Below, piece by piece: positions 1 through 8,300 of a stretch of 64,000 bases of DNA. The notes below the pieces were generated by a model. The model worked only from the letters and a program-made list of their open reading frames with translations. It did not search any database and was not told where the DNA came from. Source of the DNA: Flavobacterium aciduliphilum (lineage in GTDB: Bacteria; Bacteroidota; Bacteroidia; Flavobacteriales; Flavobacteriaceae); the NCBI RefSeq assembly GCF_003268855.1, contig NZ_QLSZ01000005.1, positions 124,001-188,000 on the forward strand, given 5' to 3'. Position 1 is the stretch's first letter, and each line of letters opens with the position of its first letter. The translations under genes were made by a program, and so were the position numbers.

Positions 1-197
1 ATCGTCTCGTGTATGGCGGTAACCACATAATCATTGCTATCAATTGCGACTACAGTCAAACAAATACCATTGTGTGCCACACTTTGATCAATTTTCAATT
101 CAGAAGTCACCTCAGACCATACTTTAATTTGGAGGTTATCATCACTTTTTTGAATCTCTTTTATGATTCCAAGGGTTTCTATGATTCCTGTAAACAT
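1..197 (-). CDS. ribE: riboflavin synthase alpha subunit, N-terminal part (cut by window edge)
   Basis: Reading the minus strand from the ATG at 197 gives a protein beginning MFTGIIETLGIIKEI, with VAHNGICLTVVAID further on. These are the conserved N-terminal features of the lumazine-binding barrel of riboflavin synthase, which converts two 6,7-dimethyl-8-ribityllumazine molecules to riboflavin plus a pyrimidinedione. About 65 residues are present; the rest lies before the window. It is divergent from pdxA with a 60-bp gap that holds a -7-like box for each direction. The symbol ribE is one convention; ribC is also used for the same enzyme. Confidence 0.9.
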   Translation of the reverse strand, partial: MFTGIIETLGIIKEIQKSDDNLQIKVWSEVTSELKIDQSVAHNGICLTVVAIDSNDYVVTAIHET

Positions 198-213
198 TCT
201 CGTTTTATTTTAC

Positions 214-221
214 TAAATTTG
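214..221 (+). promoter_or_regulatory. candidate -7 box (TAAATTTG) for pdxA
   Basis: TAAATTTG matches the Bacteroidetes housekeeping -7 consensus TAnnTTTG and lies 36 bp before the pdxA start. No clear TTTG -33 element is visible at the right spacing, so the call rests on the -7 box and its position. Confidence 0.5.
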
Positions 222-226
222 CACCT

Positions 227-234
227 CAAAATTA
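227..234 (-). promoter_or_regulatory. candidate -7 box (TAATTTTG) for riboflavin synthase
   Basis: On the minus strand the sequence reads TAATTTTG, matching TAnnTTTG, 29 bp upstream of the riboflavin synthase start. It sits five bases from the pdxA box on the other strand, so the two divergent promoters would lie back to back and might compete. Confidence 0.45.
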
Positions 235-257
235 GCAATAAATAATAAGAATTCGCT

Positions 258-1298
258 ATGAAAAAAGCAGAAAATATAATTATTGGCGTTTCAATTGGAG
301 ATTTAAATGGTATTGGAAGCGAAGTTATTCTTAAAACATTCGAAGACTCGCGCATGCTTGAATTATGCACGCCTGTTATTTTTGCGAATGTAAAAATTCT
401 ATCCTTCATTAAAAGAAATCTAAATTTAGAAACACCCTTGCATGGGATTGATAAATTAGACCAAATACTAAAAGGAAAAATCAATGTCCTGAATGTATGG
501 AGAGAAGGCGTTGATTTAAACTTTGGCCAAAACGATGAAACCGTTGGAAAATATGCTATAAAATCTTTTGAAGCAACAACTAAAGCCTTAAAAGAAGGAT
601 TGATTGACGTGATGGTAACGGCACCAATTAACAAATACAACATCCAATCGGAGGCGTTTAAATTCCCCGGACATACCGATTATTTAAATCAAGAACTTGA
701 AGGAAATGCGTTGATGCTTATGGTTCAAGATAATTTACGGGTTGGCTTGTTAACCGATCATGTTCCCGTTCATGAAGTGGCAAAACATCTTACAGAATCT
801 CTTATCCTTCAAAAAGTAGAAACCATCAACAAAACCTTAATTCAAGATTTTAGAATCAACAGACCTAAAATTGCGTTGTTGGCACTCAATCCGCATGCGG
901 GTGATAACGGAGTGATTGGTAAAGAAGAAGAAATGATTTTTAAACCTGCCATAAAAAAATTATTTGAAAAAGGAATAATGGCTTTCGGCCCTTATCCTGC
1001 TGATGGATTCTTTGGAAGTGGTCAATATGAAAAATTTGATGCCGTTCTTGCTAGTTATCACGACCAAGGATTGATTCCTTTTAAAACATTGTCTTTTGGA
1101 AATGGGGTAAATTATACCGCTGGACTAAACAAAATCAGAACCTCGCCCGATCATGGTACGGCCTATGATATTGCTGGAAAAGGTGTGGCTGATTATACTT
1201 CTTTCAAAGAAGCAGTATACCTTGCCATCGACCTATACCATTCGAGAAACGAACATTTCGAACTTACAAAAAATCCATTACTTGTAAAAGAAAAGTAG
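258..1298 (+). CDS. pdxA: 4-hydroxythreonine-4-phosphate dehydrogenase
   Basis: 346 aa, normal family length. PdxA oxidises 4-phosphohydroxy-L-threonine with NAD; the product decarboxylates to 3-amino-2-oxopropyl phosphate, a precursor of pyridoxine 5'-phosphate (DXP-dependent vitamin B6 route). Family features visible are the start IIIGVSIGDLNGIGSEVILK, TAPINKYN, FPGHTDYL with a metal-ligand histidine, LNPHAGDNGVIGKEE, and SYHDQGLIPFK with the second metal histidine, followed by RTSPDHGTAYDIAGKG. The start ATG at 258 gives the expected N-terminus. It is divergent from riboflavin synthase and about 100 bp ahead of the DUF177-rpmF operon. Confidence 0.96.
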   Translation: MKKAENIIIGVSIGDLNGIGSEVILKTFEDSRMLELCTPVIFANVKILSFIKRNLNLETPLHGIDKLDQILKGKINVLNVWREGVDLNFGQNDETVGKYAIKSFEATTKALKEGLIDVMVTAPINKYNIQSEAFKFPGHTDYLNQELEGNALMLMVQDNLRVGLLTDHVPVHEVAKHLTESLILQKVETINKTLIQDFRINRPKIALLALNPHAGDNGVIGKEEEMIFKPAIKKLFEKGIMAFGPYPADGFFGSGQYEKFDAVLASYHDQGLIPFKTLSFGNGVNYTAGLNKIRTSPDHGTAYDIAGKGVADYTSFKEAVYLAIDLYHSRNEHFELTKNPLLVKEK

Positions 1299-1325
1299 TT
1301 ATAAACAAAAAAATGTATACAACGC

Positions 1326-1355
1326 TTTTGGATTTATAATAATTTTATATCTTTG
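1326..1355 (+). promoter_or_regulatory. promoter of the DUF177-rpmF-fabH-acc operon
   Basis: TTTG at 1327-1330 is followed after 17 bp by TATCTTTG at 1348-1355, a full match to the Bacteroidetes consensus TTTG-N17-23-TAnnTTTG, and then by GCAC as is common in flavobacterial promoters. It lies between the pdxA stop and the DUF177 start and would give a leader of about 40 nt. Confidence 0.75.
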
Positions 1356-1399
1356 CACACCCAAACCTAAAATATATAGGTTTAGGTCAAATTGATGAC

Positions 1400-1945
1400 A
1401 TGATGAAAGTTACAAATGAATTTTTAATTCCTTTTATAGGACTAAAATTAGGAAAACATCAATTTGAGTTTGAAATTAAGAAATCGTTCTTTGATGAATT
1501 TGAATATCATGAATATGATGATTGTTTGGTTCACGTTAAGGTAGTTTTAGAAAAAAAGACTACTATGCTTGAAATACAGTTTAAACACAAAGGTACCGTT
1601 TTGGTTCCATGTGATTTAACTGGTGAAATGTTTGATTTACCTATAAAAGGAAAATTAAAACTAGTAGTGCAATTTAGCGATGAATTTAACAATGACAACG
1701 AAGAATTATTAATTCTTCCTCACGGGGAACATCAAATAGATCTTTCTCAATATATTTATGAAATGATTGTGCTTTCGGTTCCTTTTAAACGGGTTCATCC
1801 CGGAATAAAAGAAGGAACTTTACAAGTAGAAACCTTAGAAACACTATCACAAAAAGACAACAAAGAAGCTAAAGAAACGCAAAAAGAAGAAATACATACT
1901 GACCCTAGATGGGACAAATTAAAACAACTATTAACGGATAAATAA
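1400..1945 (+). CDS. DUF177 (YceD-like) protein
   Basis: 181 aa acidic protein placed directly before rpmF, the conserved position of the DUF177/YceD family in many bacteria. In plants and some bacteria the family is linked to 23S rRNA accumulation, but the biochemical role is not settled. The core contains VPCDLTGEMFDLPI, where many family members carry a zinc-binding pair of cysteines (CxRCL); here only one cysteine of that region remains. The C-terminus (residues 150-181) is charged and ends DPRWDKLKQLL. Two ATGs are adjacent (1400 and 1403) and either may be used. The gene ends 9 bp before rpmF and is surely co-transcribed with it. Confidence 0.8.
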   Translation: MMKVTNEFLIPFIGLKLGKHQFEFEIKKSFFDEFEYHEYDDCLVHVKVVLEKKTTMLEIQFKHKGTVLVPCDLTGEMFDLPIKGKLKLVVQFSDEFNNDNEELLILPHGEHQIDLSQYIYEMIVLSVPFKRVHPGIKEGTLQVETLETLSQKDNKEAKETQKEEIHTDPRWDKLKQLLTDK

Positions 1946-1954
1946 TATAGTAAA

Positions 1955-2149
1955 ATGGCACATCCTAAGAGAAAGACCTCGAAAACAAGAAGAGACAAAA
2001 GAAGAACGCACTACAAAGCAACTGTAGCTACAATTGCAACTTGTCCAGTAACTGGTGAGGCACATTTGTACCACAGAGCGTATTGGCATGAAGGTAAAAT
2101 GTATTACAGAGGTCAAGTAGTTATTGATAAATCAGTAGCTGTTGCCTAA
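1955..2149 (+). CDS. rpmF: 50S ribosomal protein L32
   Basis: 64 aa with the canonical L32 start [20 protein letters not shown] and the [15 protein letters not shown] core. It belongs to the large ribosomal subunit. Only one cysteine is present (residue 29), so this is the zinc-free (C-minus) paralogue type rather than the four-Cys form. It sits 9 bp after DUF177 and is followed by a hairpin terminator, with fabH about 120 bp downstream. Confidence 0.98.
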   Translation: MAHPKRKTSKTRRDKRRTHYKATVATIATCPVTGEAHLYHRAYWHEGKMYYRGQVVIDKSVAVA

Positions 2150-2169
2150 TATACGCTTAAAATAACATT

Positions 2170-2203
2170 TAAACTCTCACTATGTGAGAGTTTTTGTTTT
2201 TTT
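2170..2203 (+). terminator. intrinsic terminator or attenuator after rpmF
   Basis: AAACTCTCAC-TA-TGTGAGAGTTT forms a nearly perfect 10-bp stem with a tiny loop, followed by TTTTTGTTTTTTT. It ends the DUF177-rpmF messenger or attenuates read-through into fabH. Confidence 0.8.
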
Positions 2204-2272
2204 AAATCTATTTTTTTTGTAAATTCAGCCACTTTTTAAAATACTTTTTTAAAGAGTACATAAAATACTATT

Positions 2273-3271
2273 ATGAATACAATAACAGCTGCAATCACCG
2301 CGGTGGGTGGTTATGTACCCGATTTTGTTTTGTCTAATCAAGTTCTTGAAACTTTGGTAGATACTAATGATGAATGGATTACAACAAGAACTGGAATAAA
2401 AGAAAGACGTCTACTAAAGGAAAACGGAAAAGGAACGTCCTATTTAGCTATAAAAGCAGCTCAAGATTTAATACAAAAATCGAATCTAAATCCTGCAGAA
2501 ATTGATTTAGTTATTGTAGCCACTGCCACACCCGACATGCCTGTTGCTGCCACTGCCGTTTTTGTAGCTACACAAATTGGTGCCGTAAATGCCTTTGCCT
2601 ACGATCTTTCTGCGGCTTGTTCGAGTTTTCTTTACGGAATGTCAACTGCAGCAGCCTATATTCAATCGGGGCGTTATAAAAAAGTGCTTTTGATTGGCGC
2701 CGATAAAATGTCCTCAATCATAGATTATACTGATCGTGCTACGTGCATCATTTTTGGTGATGGAGGGGGCGCTGTTTTATTTGAACCTAACTATGACGGA
2801 TTAGGTCTTCAAGATGAATATTTGCGCTCGGATGGAATTGGTCGTGAATATTTAAAAATTGACGCAGGGGGTTCTATTCTTCCGGCTTCAAAAGAAACAG
2901 TAGAAAACAGCCAACATTATGTTTTTCAAGACGGAAAAACCGTGTTTAAATATGCTGTTTCTGGAATGGCCGATGTGAGTGAAAAAATCATGCAACGCAA
3001 TAATCTAACCAAAGACAGTATTGACTGGTTGGTTGCACATCAAGCCAATAAGCGAATTATCGATGCTACGGCTTCAAGAATGGAACTTGATGAGTCAAAA
3101 GTATTGGTAAACATACAAAGATACGGTAACACGACCTCAGCCACTTTACCTTTATTGTTGAGTGATTTTGAAAGTCAGTTAAAAAAAGGAGATAATTTAA
3201 TATTTGCTGCATTTGGAGGTGGTTTCACATGGGGAGCTATCTATTTAAAATGGGCATACGACAAAAAATAA
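2273..3271 (+). CDS. fabH: 3-oxoacyl-ACP synthase III (beta-ketoacyl-ACP synthase III)
   Basis: 332 aa, normal length. FabH condenses acetyl-CoA (or branched acyl-CoA) with malonyl-ACP to start fatty acid synthesis. The Cys-His-Asn catalytic set is present: Cys116 in DLSAACSSFLYG, His in VAHQANKRI, and Asn in YGNTTSATLPLL. The start motif ITAVGGYVPDFVLSN and the TNDEWITTRTGIKERR segment are typical. It is followed closely by accB and accC, the biotin carboxyl carrier and carboxylase that help supply malonyl-CoA, so initiation and substrate supply are genetically coupled. Confidence 0.97.
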   Translation: MNTITAAITAVGGYVPDFVLSNQVLETLVDTNDEWITTRTGIKERRLLKENGKGTSYLAIKAAQDLIQKSNLNPAEIDLVIVATATPDMPVAATAVFVATQIGAVNAFAYDLSAACSSFLYGMSTAAAYIQSGRYKKVLLIGADKMSSIIDYTDRATCIIFGDGGGAVLFEPNYDGLGLQDEYLRSDGIGREYLKIDAGGSILPASKETVENSQHYVFQDGKTVFKYAVSGMADVSEKIMQRNNLTKDSIDWLVAHQANKRIIDATASRMELDESKVLVNIQRYGNTTSATLPLLLSDFESQLKKGDNLIFAAFGGGFTWGAIYLKWAYDKK

Positions 3272-3295
3272 ATAATAAACTAAAAGAAAAATAGT

Positions 3296-3778
3296 ATGGA
3301 TTTAAAAGAAATTCAAAATTTAATCAAGTTTGTTTCAAATTCTGGTGTAGCAGAGGTGAAATTAGAAACTGGTGATGTTAAAATTACCATCAAAACTACT
3401 TTAGAATCTAGTGCTCCAGAAGTAACTTATGTACAACAAGCTCCTATGGCGCAAGCCATGCCACAAGTAGTTTCTGTACCACAAGTTGCGGCTCCAGCGG
3501 AAACAGCTCCAGCAGCTCCGGCAGCAGACAACTCAAAATACATTACAGTAAAATCTCCAATGATTGGAACCTTCTACAGAAAACCTGCTCCAGATAAAGC
3601 GCCTTTCGTAGAAGTGGGTTCTTCTATAGGAAAAGGAGATGTACTTTGTGTGGTGGAGGCGATGAAACTTTTCAATGAAATTGAAGCTGAAATTTCAGGA
3701 AAAATCGTTAAAATTCTTGTAGACGATATGTCTCCAGTGGAGTTTGATCAACCTTTATTCTTAGTAGACCCATCATAG
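3296..3778 (+). CDS. accB: acetyl-CoA carboxylase biotin carboxyl carrier protein
   Basis: 160 aa. The N-terminal helix region (1-35) is followed by an Ala/Pro-rich linker (about 45-78) and a C-terminal biotinyl domain (80-160). The biotinylated lysine is Lys124 in VVEAMKLFNEIE. It carries the carboxyl group between AccC and the carboxyltransferase. It lies 24 bp after fabH in the same operon, and accC follows. The biotin needed to modify it could come from the bio genes at 12-16 kb. Confidence 0.97.
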   Translation: MDLKEIQNLIKFVSNSGVAEVKLETGDVKITIKTTLESSAPEVTYVQQAPMAQAMPQVVSVPQVAAPAETAPAAPAADNSKYITVKSPMIGTFYRKPAPDKAPFVEVGSSIGKGDVLCVVEAMKLFNEIEAEISGKIVKILVDDMSPVEFDQPLFLVDPS

Positions 3779-3794
3779 TCATTTTGAAATTCCA

Positions 3795-3852
3795 ATAATC
3801 AAAATACAAATTCCAATATTGGATTTTGGGATTTGGGATTTGTAATTTTAAA
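3795..3852. repeat. simple-repeat patch with dyad between accB and accC
   Basis: This spacer contains an imperfect dyad (CAAATTCCAA-TA-TTGGATTTTG, 3807-3828) and a run of GGATTTTGGGATTTGGGATTTG type. The same GGGATTTG-type repeat occurs inside bioD on the other strand at 14310-14338. It looks like a small dispersed flavobacterial repeat; any role in adjusting accB/accC expression is only a guess. Confidence 0.55.
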
Positions 3853-3862
3853 ATTTAAAAAG

Positions 3863-5209
3863 ATGTTTAAAAAAATATTAATTGCCAATAGAGGGGAAAT
3901 TGCGCTTCGAGTAATTAGAACCTGTAGAGAAATGGGCATTAAAACCGTTGCGGTTTATTCTACTGCAGACGCAGAAAGTTTGCACGTAAAATTTGCAGAT
4001 GAAGCGGTATGTATTGGGCCTCCTCCAAGTAATTTATCTTATTTAAAGATGTCAAATATTATAGCAGCTGCCGAAATTACAAATGCTGATGCGATACATC
4101 CAGGATACGGATTCTTATCTGAAAATGCTAAATTTTCTAAAATCTGTCAAGAACACGGAATCAAATTTATTGGTGCTACTCCTGAGATGATTGAGAAAAT
4201 GGGAGACAAAGCTACCGCTAAAGCTACGATGAAAGCAGCGGGAGTTCCTTGTGTACCTGGTTCTGATGGCATTTTAGAAGACTTTGAACAAGCTAAAAAA
4301 GTAGCCAAAGAAACGGGATATCCTGTGATGATGAAAGCTACCGCTGGTGGTGGAGGAAAAGGAATGCGTGCCATTTGGAAGGAAGAAGAGCTTGAAAAAG
4401 CATGGGAAAGTGCTCGTATGGAAGCCGCAGCTGCCTTCGGAAATGATGGGATGTACATGGAAAAACTAATCGAAGAACCTCGCCATATTGAAATTCAAGT
4501 AGTGGGCGATTCGTATGGAAAAGCCTGTCACCTTTCTGAAAGAGATTGTTCGGTACAAAGACGTCACCAAAAATTGACTGAAGAAACTCCTTCTCCATTC
4601 ATGACCGATGAATTACGTCACAAAATGGGTGAAGCCGCTGTGAAAGCAGCAGAATATATCAAATATGAAGGTGCGGGTACGGTAGAATTTTTAGTAGATA
4701 AACACCGTAATTTCTACTTCATGGAAATGAATACGCGTATTCAAGTAGAACATCCTATTACAGAGCAAGTCATAGATTATGATTTGATTCGCGAACAGAT
4801 TCTTGTGGCTGCTGGGGTGCCAATTTCTGGTAAAAACTATTTGCCTCAATTGCATTCTATTGAATGTCGTATCAATGCGGAAGATCCTTATAACGATTTC
4901 CGACCATCTCCAGGAAAAATAACCGTTTTACACGCTCCAGGGGGACACGGAGTTCGATTGGATACGCATGTTTATGCTGGGTATACAATTCCACCAAATT
5001 ACGATTCTATGATTGCTAAATTAATCACAACAGCTCAAACTCGTGAAGAAGCAATCAATAAAATGAAACGAGCGTTGGATGAATTTTATATTGAAGGCAT
5101 CAAAACAACGATTCCTTTCCATAGACAATTGATGGATGATCCTGATTATATTTCAGGGAATTATACTACCAAATTTATGGAAACGTTTCAAATGAAAGAA
5201 AGAGACTAG
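3863..5209 (+). CDS. accC: acetyl-CoA carboxylase, biotin carboxylase subunit
   Basis: 448 aa from the ATG at 3863, which gives the canonical start [20 protein letters not shown]; an ATG 30 bp upstream would add ten non-conserved residues and is in the repeat patch. ATP-grasp enzyme that carboxylates the biotin on AccB. Visible features are [13 protein letters not shown], the glycine-rich ATP lid [12 protein letters not shown], the [12 protein letters not shown] segment, the active-site segment [14 protein letters not shown], and a C-terminal biotin-carboxylase domain beginning near [10 protein letters not shown]. Last gene of the operon; a strong terminator follows. Confidence 0.97.
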   Translation: MFKKILIANRGEIALRVIRTCREMGIKTVAVYSTADAESLHVKFADEAVCIGPPPSNLSYLKMSNIIAAAEITNADAIHPGYGFLSENAKFSKICQEHGIKFIGATPEMIEKMGDKATAKATMKAAGVPCVPGSDGILEDFEQAKKVAKETGYPVMMKATAGGGGKGMRAIWKEEELEKAWESARMEAAAAFGNDGMYMEKLIEEPRHIEIQVVGDSYGKACHLSERDCSVQRRHQKLTEETPSPFMTDELRHKMGEAAVKAAEYIKYEGAGTVEFLVDKHRNFYFMEMNTRIQVEHPITEQVIDYDLIREQILVAAGVPISGKNYLPQLHSIECRINAEDPYNDFRPSPGKITVLHAPGGHGVRLDTHVYAGYTIPPNYDSMIAKLITTAQTREEAINKMKRALDEFYIEGIKTTIPFHRQLMDDPDYISGNYTTKFMETFQMKERD

Positions 5210-5217
5210 ACCAAAAT

Positions 5218-5247
5218 AAAAAAAACGGCTTTTCGCCGTTTTTTTTA
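5218..5247 (+). terminator. intrinsic terminator after accC, possibly bidirectional
   Basis: AAAAACGGC-TTTTC-GCCGTTTTTTTT forms a GC-containing stem flanked by A and T runs on both sides. It therefore can stop accC transcription and also read-through from the convergent T9SS cargo gene. Confidence 0.85.
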
Positions 5248-5361
5248 TTGCTTATTATGTTAGAAAAAAACTTAAACTTCTCTTTATTTGATGTAATACC
5301 CCAAAGATTCATGAAGCTTATTTTGGGATTTTGAAAAATATTATTAGTTCACGAAATTTCT

Positions 5362-8300
5362 CTACATCGCTGTCTTCTTAGTGAGTACTTTCCCGTTTTC
5401 TAAAACAATTTTTACTATCAAAACTTGGTTTCTGAAAGCATTATTTTGCAATACTACTTCATAGGCATCAACATTAGTTTGTGTGGCGATAGGACGGCCT
5501 AAAAGATCATAAACAGTTACCTCACTAATTTTTTCAAGAGTCGATTTAACAACCATCTGACTTTCTTTAGGATGGTAGACTACTACATTGGCCAACGAAT
5601 CGGATATAGAATCTGTGCTTAAAGAGGCATTCGTATATCGCAATTCAAAACGGTTATCATAGGTTCCGTAGTTGGTGTCAAATGAATATGCACTTTGTTT
5701 TAAATCGTGAACGATACCCAAAAGTTTGTCATACAAATACACCTCTTGCGTGTCGAAAAGCCCATCATAGGATTCTAAACCTATAGAAAAATTTCCAGTA
5801 GCCGCACTAAAATAGCCAAGAGGAACTACATCATTTTCATCAAATGTGCCACGAGCTTGAATTGTATATGGATCGTCCTCTAGCAAAGAATAAAAGCGTA
5901 CATAATTATTCGATCTATTACTCAATCCATCATAGCCTTGATCATATCCCATAGTAGATTGTGGTAGATAGGCTATCAATTGTTGACTGAACATTCCTTC
6001 TGGGTTTTGAAAATTCAACCACAAACGACTTTTTTGAGCCTCGGTTTGTGTTTGTGTGAGGCTGTGTTTATAAAAAGCGTTGTTGGCATAACTTTTACTA
6101 CGCATCGAGTTGTTAAACAACACATTACCCGCGGTAACTGCTTCTACAAAAAATCCTTGCCCTGATGCAATATATCCTGTTGGTGTAGCCCCTCCATTCA
6201 ACCCAGCACGAGTTCCTCCTGTCAAATTATAGACCGCATAATCATCGGCTGTAAAGTTATATAAATCAGGTCCTGGATAGGATGTGGAGATAGCCATGGT
6301 ATGCGTCCAAAAATATAACGTGCCTGAAATATTCGAATTAGCATTGATAAAAGCATCAGCATAAATTGCTGAAGGATAAGGGTTTCCTATCAAATTCCAA
6401 TCATCATTTGCATTAGCGCTATTGCCACTCAACGCAATAGTAGGAGTAATAACTCCATTATTTTGTCGGCCTACAAAACTCACAGATGCAGTGGCAGTTG
6501 GTGTAAAAGACAATGTACTTGGCCCCATAATGGCATAGCCTTGACCCGGTGTCATACTGCTGGTATAATTACTCCAAGCCCATGGCGCATAATCATCAAA
6601 CCCATCAGGAGTATTCGCTGTAATCGTTCCTAAATTATTTATCGTTAACGTATCTGAAAAATTAGGCGCTACAAATTGGAACGAATAATCCGTTCGCCAT
6701 CCTGTAAAGATTGAGATAATCGTGGCGGTTTCTATGGGAGTAGACCAATAGGTGTAATCAAATTTTTTGAAAGGAGAGGTTCTTCGAACAATAGTGGTCG
6801 TCCCAGTATTGGTGTTTACAGCCTCATCATTCAATTGCACTAAACTGGCGTTATTAGTTACATTTATTGAACCATAATTTGTTAAGTCACTCTGTACTTC
6901 TACATAATCACCTGCCGAAACATTTAACGTGTTTCCTAAGTTAATTTGACATTCACAGGTTTGTAAACTTCCGTTTGAAGTGGTATCGTAATACCCGTTG
7001 ATGATAGCTTTTGTACTGCTGGTAGGTATTCCTGCCGACCAGGTACTTCCATCCCATGTAGTGGTTAAAGCTGATTGTCCTTTGATGGAAATATTGTCAA
7101 TAGCCCAAATTTCTGTTGCAGAATTAGACAAAAAAGTAAACTTTACCACTAAACTTGAAACATTAGGTAACTTGGTAATTTTAAACAACGAACCTGTAGT
7201 GTTTGTTGAATTATTTAATGTTCCCAATCGTGTTGGATTTGTTGCATTTGCTTTATAAGTGACCGAATTTGCAGAAAGTGAATTATTTATATCAAAAATT
7301 GAATTGTTGTTTCCTGTAATTTTCAATTGATCGTAGAATGTAGTGCCTCCATCTGTACTTATTGACACCATAACATAATCAGACGTTTCCATTCCATCAC
7401 CAGTAGCAGATGCATAAGCCCCTAAATTAAAATCCAATTCTAAATTTTGATATTGCATGGTACTAATACCTGCAAATGTCATTGTATTTAATACGGTACT
7501 CGATTGGAAACTATTCATACCTGTAAACATATTCGTTTTTGAGGTTCTATTGTCTCCATAATTGGTTCCGCCAGTAACACTATTGTTTGTATTTGTTCCT
7601 CCAATAGTATAAGTGTAGGCAACATTACTATCAAAATCATTTTGAGCAATCGCGCTTGGTGCTGTCAACGTACAACGTGTATAATTGTATACTTTCGTAC
7701 TGATTAAAAAATTGTATGTCCCATTTAGTGGATCATCGCTAGTTAAAGTTACTGTAGCCGTTTTTAAACCTGTAGCTGTCGAATTAAAAGTAATTGAAAA
7801 CGTGGCGCTTTGTCCTGCTGATAAAGTGGTACTCGATAATGCGCTCGTAATGATATAATAGGTTGTAGACGATAGCGATAGACCCGACAAGTTTAGAGTT
7901 CCAGTCCCGTTATTGGTCACTACAAACGTTTTAACTATGGGTGTATCTCCTACAAAGAACGACGAACTAAAATTAGTATTATTATTATCTGAAACCGTTA
8001 CTGAATTGTTAAATATCGTTGTTGCATTACCAAAAACTTCAATGTCTTTAGTAGCCCCAACATAATCACAAATGCTTAAATTATCAATATTTAATCTCAC
8101 GTTATTATCTTCTGTACCCGATGCAAACACAATTCGAACACGTATAGGTCCTGATTGATTAATTGCCGCACTTGTATAGGTTGCCACTGTAGTTGAAGAT
8201 GGAGAAATACTTCCTATATAAATCCAAGTATTCCCAGAATCTTTACTGTATTCCACATTAAAAGTCTGATTCACATACGTTCCAGCATAATACTTTTTAT

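Noticed and set aside
179-643. 154-codon minus-strand frame overlapping pdxA
   Set aside because: Antisense to a well-supported pdxA; codon pattern and content look like a shadow frame.
4147-4458. Minus-strand frame (103 codons) inside accC
   Set aside because: Lies wholly within the conserved ATP-grasp coding region on the other strand.
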